NCBI GenBank assembly: GCA_009733575.1
Contig: ML769418.1
Location: 149,539 to 213,538 of the forward strand
Reading direction: 5' to 3'
DNA length: 64,000 nucleotides
Source of the DNA: Gymnopus androsaceus JB14
Lineage: Eukaryota; Basidiomycota; Agaricomycetes; Agaricales; Omphalotaceae
Position 1 is the first letter of the stretch. Every line of letters begins with the position of its first letter. Of the stretch, positions 24,098 through 34,999 are shown in pieces. The notes under the pieces were generated by a model. It worked only from the letters and a program-made list of their open reading frames with translations. It was not told the DNA's origin and made no database searches. Made by a program: the position numbers and the translations under genes.

Positions 24098-26110
24098 ATG
24101 AACGAAGCTGAGAGAAAGCGAATAAAGCGCAAGTTGGAATCGATGCGGTCTCGTTACAGGGGCCGAAAAAGATCTCGCTCATCTGCTCCCTTCAGAATTC
24201 TCCTCTTCGTTCACCCGCACAGACTGAGATATTTCTTCACGAAGTGGCAGGAGTTCCACAAACAGTGGTGGGGAAAGAAAGGTAGAGAAGTCCTGGGCGA
24301 TTTTATCAGTGATATCTCAAAAGCCCCGCGATATCTGCATTTTCCTCGGAAGATCTATCTGGACCTCCAAATCCTAGAACATAGCAATTTCACGCTGTTT
24401 CTTCGTCGAGAGTTAGTGGAAACCTTCATTCGCTTGAAGCAGGCGCATGAGGACGAGTTTGTCCCTGGGGTTTTACTGACTGGGCCAACCTGGTGCGGGT
24501 AAGCTACTCCATTTGTCATTCCTTGTACTCCGAGTCGTTTTACTCATTCTGATTCTCGATATTCAGGTAAATCATCAGGCATCCTTTTCTTCTTAGTAGC
24601 CTGATTGGCGTCTCGACAACCGGTCTTCGTCACTGCTGTCAACCTTACTGTCTATTATTTCGATAAGACAAGGTGTCAGGCAGTTTCATGGTGCAAGTCA
24701 AAATATCGACCGACGATTTAGATATATTGAACAATTCACAAGCTCCTCTCCTTCCTTCTGACCGTCCATGGTACCCTCATCGATACTGGGCGAAGGGAAC
24801 CTCCGTAAGCCATGGTTAATGGCTACGTCTTCTCGATACATGCTGTATCGCCGGATCCAGTACGTTACGGGAACTGGTGGAAACGGAGAGGTGTGCTCCC
24901 CGCTGGATATTGCAGGTATGGGAGGAGGCCGAGCTGAAAACCTAGTACGTCATATCTAGTATAAGCAGTAGCGTGGTTGACCAATGTCTCTACCCAGCCT
25001 CGACTTGACATTCCCTGAATTGTCGGATGAAGAGAGGACACTCTTATTCCACGAAGCTAGTCTCCATTATGCACCATGTCCTCGTGACTATTATAGCTTT
25101 AATGTCGATCCGGAAACATATATCAATAAGGAAGTACGGTCAATTCAGCATATCGATATTCGAACCATCAAGTCTGTCTTTCAACGTTATGTTACGCTGG
25201 ATATCGATGGTTTATCGGTCAAACTCTTCATCATCAAGCGAATCTCAAAGGTGCAGGACTCCATTCCGACCACCACAATGTCCAGTTCAAGTCTCCCAAA
25301 GTTGAAGAGATGATGATCAAATGGCAACGTATCCTTGCCCTTGAGGATGCCTGTTCTAGTGTCTCTGAGGCGAGTGCCCTTCAAGGAGGGTGGATCTCTG
25401 AACCACTCGCACTGAATTGTACCAGTACTAGTTACCATGACGCGGACATTTTTTAATCAAACATACGCCTCCTCCCCTCTTCCAAGCTAGCTCTTGAATC
25501 GGATGTGGGCCGTGTCCTATCCTTGGACAACAAATTAGCTCCTCTGGTACCATCCGCTTCAGCTTCTCTATATTCATGCGACTCAATCTTTGGTCAAAAA
25601 ACGAAAATGGATCCTCTACCACGCCCTTGATCACCTTGTGAAGGTTGACAACAACAGCTATTACATACCTTCAAAACGAAATAATCCGCTTTTCAAATCG
25701 TTCTTCTTTCACTGTACGACTGTACGAAACCCCGCATCGCACCTAAATTCTACAAATGACCACCTCGCATCTCCATAAGGATGCCGTCTCCCGGGCCGGT
25801 TATGATCAAGTCGGGCAATTGCAGAGGCTGCGTCTCAATCCAAGAGCGTAACTATCTCATACATATACATATTGGTAGTGCCATTGAAGTGCTGTCGTGT
25901 ATCCCGGAAAAGGGCAGATATTCGAGTAAAGCTTTATGTGCAGTACCGTATGGACATGGAGGCAGTTGCCCCAAACTTGACTTACTTTTCGGGTTTCAGC
26001 TCTGGTCGATGGCGCGCAATGAAAAAATCTTATAGTGGTCCGCGATTTTTACACGAAGCCCTTATCTTCATGACTCAGAACTCGAAATCCAGACTTCATT
26101 CGTTCAAGGT
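24098..26110 (+). pseudogene. Crinkler-like P-loop NTPase with nuclease-like C-terminus, broken
   Basis: It begins MNEAERKRIKRKLESMRSRY and includes RRELVETFIRLKQAHEDEFV and a Walker A motif GPTWCGKSSG interrupted by an intron after GPTWCG. The frame across that junction is off by one base. Further pieces in other frames read LASRQPVFVTAVNLTVYYFD, then APCPRDYYSFNVDPETYINK, then SYYIPSKRNNPLFKSFFF and QMTTSHLHKDAVSRAGYDQV. This order (P-loop, linker, then a region around YIP and QMTTS) matches Crinkler-type proteins expanded in agarics. At least four frame changes or stops make it a relic unless the assembly is faulty. Confidence 0.55.
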
Positions 26111-26178
26111 TCACAAGTAATTACCCTGATAAGTATAGGGACACATTGGTGATTCGAAATACGAGTTCAATACGAGCA

Positions 26179-27839
26179 TCAAACATTCCAATTTTGTTGT
26201 ATGAGTTGCTCTAACGTAGAGAATCTCTCTAACCCCTCTTCCCACCTTCCCTCCCTCAACTCATACATCCGTACATACTCGAAAGGATCCTCCCTCTGGA
26301 GCTCCTGATCTGTCCTTCCACCGTTATCCAACCATTTGAATATTTCCCCGGGCGTGTGCTGCATGAAAGACACTCGCGTTTCGTCCTTCTCGACAGGGAC
26401 ATGTGAATGTGTTACAGTTGCACCTGGAATCAGGACTGTCGAACCTGAAGGAAACTCTACGACCATCTTCAATTCCCAAAGAATAAGATGTCCACTCTTC
26501 TTCGAGTCAAAATTCCCTGCTGCAGTGATAGCGTCGAGGCCAGAAGCTGAATGAGACGAGTGGCGATGTTTGTACGTCCAGGTCTTGGGTCCAAAATTGA
26601 ATGTGGCCGTAGTCCAGACCGACTTTTTGAAAGGTTCTTTAATATCCGGTAACTTTTGTCGAAGCTTCTTCAACTGGTCAAGATGATATTTGTAGTTTTG
26701 CGGTGCCCATCGTGCAAACGCTGCTGTGAACTGAGATAAGAAGAAATATCTAGATCAACTGTCGACTAAACACTCACCACTTTGAAATGATGCAATCCGT
26801 TGAACTTCAGGTCTACTCATAAGCTTGTCCAGTATTCCCTGGTGGTGTGATTGCAGGTTGATTGGTCGAAACTGAGCAGTAGGGAAATCGATCCCAGTGC
26901 TTAAGCTAGCGAAGTTGCCTCGAGGATGTGTCTTCTCTGCGGTAGTAAAGTTGGTATCCTTCCTCGCTTCCGTGACCGATCCATACAAGACATTAATGGC
27001 TTCGGTGTAACTTGCGTCACCAGGTCTACCAGCGAGAACGGCGATGATGAGCCCGCTGTTTTCTGTAATCGGTACTGTGCGTCTACAAGAATGAAATGGA
27101 AATGTCAGGCCACAAGTGATTACAGAAAGAGCAAACCTACACTCCATCCCATTCGACCACCTTGAAGCCCATGTTCCGAAGCTTGGTCAGAGTATATTTG
27201 GTTTTCGCTCCCTTCAAAGTCTCAACCTTCCCCACATATGGATCAACCACAGAAACTGCAGACTCCAAATTTTCCACATCCTCCAGCGCGGACCTGATCG
27301 GGACTGCATGTTCTACAATACGGCGAGCTTTCTCGGTAGCCATTCTATCAGGTATCAAATGTCCAAATTCCTCATGATCCTGCAAGCGTTTGATACGTCG
27401 CCGTTTGCGTCTTTTCTGGTGGCTCCTCGACTGGCGCTTTTTGGAACCTGTATCCTCAACTTTGGTAACATCTAGCTGGACGTCAGGAAGTGCTTGAGCT
27501 GATGATTTTTCGACCTCCTCGTCTTCCGACGTCTCTAAATCCATATCTTCCTCCTCTCCTTCATCATGATCTTCCGCGTCCTTCTTTTCGCGGCTATGAG
27601 TGGTATCGGAATCATCCTTGGATTTAGAAGACTCTAGCCTATTTGAAACGCGTAGAAGGTCTATGAAATTCAACTTTGAACGGAGCTGAAGTTCTGATGT
27701 CGAATTTTGAGCGACAGGAGAAGCCTAGTGCGATCGTCGTAGAAATAAGTTCCTCGGTATTTTAGTGGCTGTTTTAGATAATTACCTGGAGCTTACGCAT
27801 CCATTTGGGACCAATAGGAAGTTGATCAGTACTAGACAT
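26179..27839 (-). CDS. TET/JBP-like 2OG-Fe(II) dioxygenase family protein, HxD motif altered
   Basis: Four exons (27786-27839, 27141-27724, 26778-27082, 26179-26723) total 1488 nt, an intact 495-aa frame starting MSSTDQLPIGPKWMRKLQ. An acidic, basic-rich linker precedes KYTLTKLRNMGFKVVEWDGV. The C-terminal double-stranded beta-helix region shows FNFGPKTWTYKHRHSSHSAS, GHLILWELKMVVEFPSGSTV, a distal His in VTHSHVPV and an Arg in ETRVSFMQ. Agaricomycetes carry many such proteins, and TET/JBP enzymes oxidise 5-methylcytosine or thymine. Where the family has HxD for iron binding this copy has H-R-H, so it may be catalytically dead. Family assignment is from motif order. Confidence 0.6.
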
Positions 27840-29423
27840 TTGCCAAAGGCTGAATTTGGAGGCTTGTCAACGACTCAAATGTGAATGGTTTTTAGATCTA
27901 GGAGACTCACCGTACTTGAGAGAGTAACAGAGTTCTAATAAAAATCGAAGGGTTAGAAGTTCGCGTCGCTTAGTGGGAGTAAGGAAAGAAAAAAACGCGT
28001 TGACAACCTGAGCCACTCGCAAGTCAGCCAGCGCTTATCTCATCTAATAGTAATAACTTAAATAAGACTGTCGGAGTGACTATTTATTTTATCGCAGTAA
28101 TAGTCAAGCTCATAGAATCACTGCAAGTGAGAATTTACTCCAATGTACAGATCAAATTTTGATACAGTATTCCGTTACTTATATTCATCCCAGATTTATT
28201 CAACAAAAGAAAATCCAGCTGGACTCTTAAAACCATGCATTTGCCCCAACCGCCAGAACACCCATTTGCGCATTATATTTGGACAGCAAGATCGTTATCT
28301 CGGCTACATTGCCCACTGGAATGACATGCGTCCATTGCGCTACATCCGAAGCTCGCCAGACAATCTCGTTACTCGTATGAGACAGCATTCGGCACAGCGT
28401 CGAGTTGAGTTGTTGGTGAGTACGCTAGCGTCTAATGCAACGCTTTGGGGTGTTCCCGGGGCTTGTATGAGGGATCAGATAACAGCCCCGCTTATCCTTC
28501 CAACGCTGTCTGGAGGAGTTGTCCTTTGTCGGAATTCATAAATGAAAGCGACAGACTAACCGGGCGTTGAACTCGACCGGAATTTACACGGCTCGTCATC
28601 GAAAGAGACCCTGAAAATCAAGGTAAGTCTGGCGGTACATGGCAAACGAAACCAGCTCGAGTCCTACGTCAATTTGAAGCCATCATCGTTGCGATGTAAA
28701 GTCTAAAACTGTCGGATATGTGATGCCGGTATTGAGTGACATTGGCTGAGTATGGTCCAATGAAGTTATGAATGAGAGCGATTACACGAGCAGGTCCTAG
28801 AAATTCGGGAAGGCGTACGGAACCCAATACTTACTTACTTCGATGTTTCCACGAAAGTCTGGAGCCGATAGTCGTAGTTACGTTGAGTAGAGCCCGCAGT
28901 ACCAGCTGTCTAATAAGATTACCGCAGTACCAGGATTAAATACATAGGAGACGCGTACGCACGGGCGTTGGTCGCAAGCGCTCAAAATTCTGCACAGCCG
29001 CATCGCTGATTGCTCCGAAACTCGGACCGGACTAACTTAGTCGGATTTTGCTCGAAACCCATCCTTCTTTCTTTTTCAACGGCCATCATCGCCGCAGCAT
29101 CACCCTAATGAGGAAGAAATTGGGATATCAACGCCAATATATCACTTTGCCAGCTTTACCCAATCAGCGAATCGATACATTTCTCAAGCACATCAGCAGA
29201 AAATGCAAAGTGAATGAACATTGAATATCTTTTAATTTGATACATGTGTAATAATAAAACATCTTTGTTTGACCTCTCACGTCGTAAACCTCGCTTCCGA
29301 CAGGTTCGTGCTCATGGAAAGGGCTTTTCCCCGCTTGTACGGGCTGCCAGGCGGTATTTAAGAAGTTCACCTCCTCGATAAATTTCAGACCAACACCGTC
29401 TTGGTTTTACACTCACTTTTAGA
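27840..29423. other. Intergenic region and laccase upstream region
   Basis: It separates the divergent TET/JBP-like gene and the laccase. A 132-codon plus-strand frame at 28143-28541 has no recognisable domain and no exon partners. I see no clear gene. Confidence 0.4.
29355..29362 (+). promoter_or_regulatory. TATA-like box of the laccase gene
   Basis: TATTTAAG stands 69 bases before the laccase start codon, a usual distance for a basidiomycete TATA box allowing for a short 5' leader. Confidence 0.5.
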
Positions 29424-32048
29424 ATGATTTCCGCCGCTCTCTTGCTTCTCGCGCCGATTAGTGGGACCTTGGCCGCTATTGGACCTGTTACAGACTTGAA
29501 CATTATTAATGGGTTCCTTCAACCCGATGGTTACAACCGTTCTTTTGTCCTTGCGGAAGGTGTCTTTCCGGGCCCACTCATTACGGGCAACATGGTTCGT
29601 TCGCTGTGCTGCATCGGAGGCATAATGCATACACTGACATAGTACATTCGTAGGGCGACAACTTCCAGATCAATGTGATCAACGGACTTACCAACTCTAC
29701 TATGTTGCTAAGCACTTCCATCGTTCGTACATTCCTTCTAGTCAGCATTGTTCGATTTCTTGACGCTTTCTTGGCGTTAGCACTGGCACGGTCTTTTCCA
29801 AGCGACGACCAACTGGGCAGACGGGTAAGTGTCGATTTGTATCGAGCTCCATAGTTACTTATTGGTCCCTTCTGTAGACCGTATGTATCCCGCAGTATTT
29901 CCTACTTCCTGTACTGACAATGGCTCAAGCTCATTCATTAATCAATGCCCAATCGCCGCCAACAATTCATTCTTATACGACTTCAATGTCTCAAGTCAAG
30001 CTGGAACATTCTGGTACCATTCTCATCTGTGTACGCGCTTTTCAACTACTTCGTTATGACTGACTCCAACTTCCTTCCAGCCACTCAGTATTGTGACGGT
30101 TTGCGTGGTCCGCTTGTTGTCTACGACCCAGGTATGTTTTTCTTTCTTTCTGCATACTTATATCTAACGTAAAATATTTGTAGACGACCCCTACTTGGAT
30201 CTCTACGACGTCGATGATGGTGAGCTTTACCCTTGGACTTTGAAGGGATAAAATTAACGAGTGTTCTCCAGATACCACTGTCATTACACTTGCGGATTTG
30301 TACCGTAAGCACCTTCTTAGTAGAACGGTTCCACCTCTAACATGGATTGGTAGATGTCCCTGCACCCGTTGCTGGAGCTGCTCCGTGAGCGATGATCGAA
30401 TTGCTTTTATATTTTTCTGATCATATTCTTATTTTTCAGGACGCCGGATGCGACGCTCATCAATGGTTTGGGAATAAACTACGCCGACACAACACAGGGA
30501 TCTTTGGCAGTAATCAGCGTCGTCCAAGGGTCTACGTGAGCTTTGAATCAATGGGCTGCTTGTTTTGAAACTGAATCCCGCACTCTAGATACCGCTTCCG
30601 TTTGGTATCGATTTCGTGTGACCCCAACTATGTCTTCTCCATTGACGGACACACATTCACTGTCAGCAGCTTGTTTTTCTTGGAATTCCACTAAAGCTAA
30701 CATGAGACTAGGTTATTGAAGTCGATGGTGTCAACCACAATCCTGTTGTCGCAGACTCTATCCAGATCTATGCGGCTCAACGATACTCTTTGGTGCTCTC
30801 TGCAAACCAGACTGTTGATAATTACTGTGCGTATACTCATCAACTTTGCTTCCTTTGAAACCTGCTGAGTTATGTGATAGGGGTCCGGGCTAATCCCAAT
30901 CGTGGTACCAGTGGCTTCACAGGAAATATCAACAGTGCTATCCTCCGCTACTCTGGTGCTGCTGACGCTAATCCGACGACTACCGACACTGCGGACAACC
31001 TTCTCGCTGAAACTAGTCTTAGTGTGAGTCCAGATTTACCGGTTTTTACTCTCACGTTTATTGATTGCAATTATCTTAGCCTCTTGACAGCCCCGGAGCA
31101 GTAAGTTTTTTGAAGCTCAATACTTACCGTTTAACTGACGATTTTTCCTTAGCCCGGAAACGCATCCTTGGATGCTGTTGACCTCGCCATCAACTTGGCC
31201 CTGTCATTCGACGCCCCGGATTTCGAGATCAACGGAGTGTCCTTTGTACCGCCCACCGTTCCAGTCTTGCTTCAAATCATCAGTGGAGCAACTACAGCAG
31301 GTATATCTCTTTCTAGCTCTAGTCCTTCAACTCGTCCTTACCTAAACTTACAGCTGAACTCCTCCCTGCTGGATCTGTCTACGCCTTACCTTTGAACTCA
31401 AGCATCCAACTGAGTTTCGATGCTTCAACAGTGGCTGGTATTGGAGGTCCGGTTGGTACCTTTGACGCTTTACAGATGTACTGCTTTCTAACTATAATTT
31501 AGCATCCATTCCATCTTCATGGTGTACGCTTCATATTCTCAAACCCCCTCATATTTTTCTGAAATTTTTCTAGCATACTTTCGACGTTATCCGACCCCAA
31601 GGATCTTCTGACTATAATTATGTCAACCCTGTGCGCCGGGATGTTGTCGCTACCGGTACTGGTGCAGCAACAGACAATGTCACCATTCGTTTCCAGACTG
31701 ATAATGCCGGTCCTTGTGAGTGCAACATCCATTTCGACCATTTTCGGATCTGACTCGGATTTTGTAGGGTTTTTGCATTGCCACATTGACTGGCATTTGG
31801 AAGCGTAAGTTTCTTCAGCCTGGCTCAAAGCTATATTGTGACATTATATCCCCAGTGGGCTTGCCATTGTGTTCGCTGAAGATGCTGCCGACGCCGCTTC
31901 CGTTAACCCTACACCTGGTATGAACTCGTTCTAACATACGTATTTGTCGAGACTGACAACTTGAACAGATGATTGGGACCAACTTTGCCCAATCTACGAC
32001 GCTTTGACCGTTGATCAGCTCGGTGGAGGCGGAGGCAATACCACTTGA
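29424..32048 (+). CDS. Laccase (multicopper oxidase, AA1_1), 21 exons
   Basis: A secreted copper oxidase of phenols acting in lignin turnover, pigment or fruiting chemistry. Twenty-one exons sum to 1575 nt, 524 aa, with no frame break. A signal peptide ([17 protein letters not shown]) leads, followed by [13 protein letters not shown]. The copper motifs are all present: L1 [19 protein letters not shown]2 [21 protein letters not shown]3 HPFHLHGHTF and L4 [16 protein letters not shown]. Exon 4 is only ACC (29878-29880), and exons at 31080-31100 and 31503-31523 are 21 nt each. The residue after HLEAG is Leu, as in medium-potential laccases rather than the Phe of high-potential ones. Two candidate N-glycosylation sites lie near NRS and NST. 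Confidence 0.95.
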
Positions 32049-32537
32049 ATAAACAAATCTTATTCGTCCGCGCTCATCTAGAAACATTCCTTTACTTAAC
32101 ACTCTTTCGCTCTCAACCTTCTTTTTCTATTGCCAAACCATGAGGTTTGGCCTATTGCACAAATGTTGTTATGGACGTCGGAAGGAAACCAGCACACTCC
32201 TTTTTGGGACGAGCATATCCTTTTCGGGTAACCCCCAGTCATTAATTTGTGTCTAATAATTTGGATACTTGTTGGACTTTGCATGGGAATATACAGTACG
32301 TATAAGTATACTGTAGTGTACTGCATCACATTGGATTAAAATGGAGTTGTATGGACTATTCGTTCTATAATTATTAGCAATATAGAATCTTTGCTTGTGG
32401 CACTGGTAGATAATATAGTCTTTTGTGACTCTAGTAACTTGACTCTGGACTCTGGTACCCATTCATTTTTTTGAATTCTGTCATCTTGAAGCGAGAAGTG
32501 ACCAAGCTATACTTCATAGCACTTTTCATATTGTCTG
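32049..32537. other. Laccase 3' flank, no gene
   Basis: AT-rich sequence between the laccase stop codon and the copia LTR. No exon or domain was recognised. Confidence 0.4.
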
Positions 32538-32679
32538 TGTCAAGGTTATATGGATTCTATAGGATGTGTGTGTATATCTGGTACGGAGCAACAGAGATGA
32601 TAGGGGTTGCTCCGTCCCAGGTCGGTATGTAAGTCCGACGGAAGTAAATAAGTATGGCCGAGGCCGGTTAACTATGACA
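32538..32679 (-). repeat. Copia 3' LTR
   Basis: On the minus strand a polypurine tract of G residues is followed by TGTCATAG, and the proposed LTR ends CCTTGACA, so TGTCA and TGACA form the short terminal inverted repeat. The length is 142 bp. No second LTR is in the window, so the right boundary relies on this terminal repeat. Confidence 0.55.
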
Positions 32680-34437
32680 CCCCCCCTTGACCGGCGTCGA
32701 GCCTGAGCATAGAAATCCATTGTGTATGCAGCGTTCTATGCAGGGGTTTAGTCAGTAAGTCTGCAATGTTTTCCTTACCCGAGACATGGATAACGTCAAT
32801 TTGCCGTTTAACAATGCAGTCGCGAATGAAGTGTTCTCGAATTGAAATATGTTTCATCTTCGAATGAGCGTGAGGGTCGTGAGTACAGGCGACCGTGCCC
32901 TGGTTGTCACAAAAGATTGTTGTAGGGTCGTATTGGGGAAAACCGAGTTCAGCGAAGAGGTTCCGGAACCATAGGACTTCCCTCGCGCAATGAGTGGATG
33001 CCAAGTATTCGGCCTCGCATGATGACAATGCGACCACGGCCTGCTGTTTCGAGCTCCATGACAGTGGTGAGTCCCCAACCATGACTAGGAATCCAGAGAT
33101 GGATTTTCTCGTGTCTCCCATTCCCCAGTCTGAGTCTGAAAGGGCTCGTATAATCGGATATACGACGTTCGATGAGCCCAATGTAATACTGAGTGTTTGA
33201 GTTCCTTTGAGGTAGCGTAAAAGGTGTTTAGCGGCTGCAATATGCGAAGGACCATAGTTTGCCATAAAACGGGCTAGTTCTCGAACGGTGTAGGCGATGT
33301 CTGGCCTTGAGCAAGTGCATAAGTACATGCATTTGCCTACAACAGCGCCGTACAGGAATTTTCCAACTTTCTCGGCTTCTTCAGATGAAAGGGGTGTTGT
33401 CTGGGGGACTAGTCTCATCTTTGGGTCCATTGGTGTGTATACAGCGTTACAGTTTTCGAAGTTGAATTCTCGGAGGATGGACTGGATGTAGGTCATTTGG
33501 CTGACCTTGATCGTTCGATTTTCGAGATCTCGTTCAATAGCACACCCAAGGTGGAACATTGGTTGACCGTTATCAGTGATTTCGAACAAGGAACCAATTA
33601 GGTTCACAACCAAATCAGATTCTTTGTCTGTGGTCGACGCAATGAGCATGTCATCCACGCTTGTTGTAACGTATGAGCAATCATTCCCGTTTATGCGTAT
33701 ATATATGCTCCAGTCTGACTCCAACCGTTTGAACCCAATCGTTTCGAGCTTCGAGTTTAGCTCCAGATACCACTGCCTGCCAGACTGCTTCAAGCCATAT
33801 AGACCTTTCTTCAGTCTCCAGTAGCCTGTACCGACTATGGATGGCCTGCGCATGTATATCTCCTCCTCAAGAGGTCTGTTAAGAAAAGCGGTTTTGATGT
33901 CGATTTGTCGTAGTTTCATTCCATGTTCCGTTACCAGTGTCAGTATTGTATGCATTGACTCCCAACGAGCTACTGGTGCGAAGGTGTAAACAAAGTCTTG
34001 GCCAGGAATCTGCATGAATCCCTTAGCTACAAGATGAGCCTTGAAACGAGATATGAGGCCATCCTGGTCTCGTTTGATGTGAAGGACCCATTTAGAGCCC
34101 ACTGCCTTTCTTCCAGGGGGTAGTTCGTCTACTTCCTCATAGACCCCTTTCTCTTTCAGCGACTCGAGTTCCTCGTAGATTTCTGCGAGCCAATGGGTCC
34201 AGTATACGGAAGATTGAGCTTCCAAGATGGACTGGGGATCCTTTTCTTCTGGATCATCAATCGGATCCATGAGCATGGCACCAGCATAGGCAACTTCTGC
34301 TTGTATGAAGCTCCTTGCCAGTAGCGGAAAGTCTGCTTCATCGCATTCAATGTCGAGGTCGTTGATCTGTGCGCTAAGGACATCTATGAGGTTGCTATTC
34401 CCCCCCTCATCCTGCGTACAGTGAACGTATCATGCTG
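32672..34437 (-). CDS. Copia polyprotein fragment (reverse transcriptase and RNase H)
   Basis: The frame is open through at least 34276 and continues upstream to about 34420. In order it shows KWVLHIKRDQDGLISRFKAH and LVAKGFMQIPGQDF, then APVARWESMHTILTLVTEHG, IDIKTAFLNRPLEEEIYMRR, WRLKKGLYGLKQSGRQWYLE, the active site SVDDMLIAS, and RNase H pieces ISGFLVMVGDSPLSWSSKQQ, ALSSCEAEYLAS and DNQGTVA, ending in HISIREHFIRD and TKPLHRTLHTQW. The usual Tyr before VDD is Ser. The frame ends a few bases inside the LTR, as is usual. No start codon of its own is expected because pol is translated as a polyprotein. Confidence 0.9.
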
Positions 34438-34784
34438 GTAATTTTCGCGTGCGTTGCATGCAATGTTCAGCAATCAACGTATCGTCCATAAGTGTGTCCC
34501 CGTCAGGATCAAAGCTATGGTAATATGTTAACGTACATGAAGGTAACAACATTATGTTACTCACTTATCCTCAGATCCATTTGGCACGTCACCAGTATGG
34601 TCGAGGGACTCGTTACGGTCCAGTCTGCACGTTACAGATTAGGACAGGAGTAAAACTATCACTAGACACCGGGGGCATCCTGCAGGGCACCTCGAAACTA
34701 GGTGCTTCCTATTCATTACGAAGTTCACATTGAAGTTCACGTTGAAAGGCACTTGAGTCAAATTACCCATGAGGTCATCTGTAC

Positions 34785-34888
34785 TACAGTGGCTGCCAAA
34801 ATTGATGTCACCCCACGTGACCTACTGAATGGGCTACTGAATGGGCAACTCAATTGGGGGGGTGACATCAATTTTGGCAGCCACTGTA
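34785..34888. mobile_element. Palindromic MITE, Tc1/mariner-like ends (copy 1)
   Basis: A 100-bp core beginning CAGTGGCTGCC and ending GGCAGCCACTG is flanked by TA on both sides. The terminal inverted repeats match perfectly for at least 28 bases. The TA target duplication and CAGTG end fit Tc1/mariner-derived MITEs. The centre holds a short direct repeat (CTACTGAATGGG twice). There is no coding capacity. Confidence 0.75.
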
Positions 34889-34999
34889 TATACATTGATA
34901 GCGATGGGAAATATTATACCAAAATAGTCACCGGGCCTAGCGAGCGCTAAACGCACCACGGTCCGTGATTTGAGCTGCTGACTACAACCGCGACATTGG

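Larger units (their letters stand above)
32538..34437 (-). mobile_element. Ty1/copia retrotransposon, 5'-truncated
   Basis: The 3' third of a copia element survives: reverse transcriptase, RNase H and the 3' LTR. Gag, protease and integrase are missing, as is the 5' LTR, so it cannot move by itself. Its base composition is CpG-rich, unlike the transposase region further right, which suggests a younger insertion or no methylation-driven decay. It lies just downstream of the laccase and left of the rearranged THO2/RAD54 block. Confidence 0.85.

Noticed and set aside
34702..34950. 82-codon frame across the MITE
   Set aside because: It is produced by the palindromic element and has no homology or start support.
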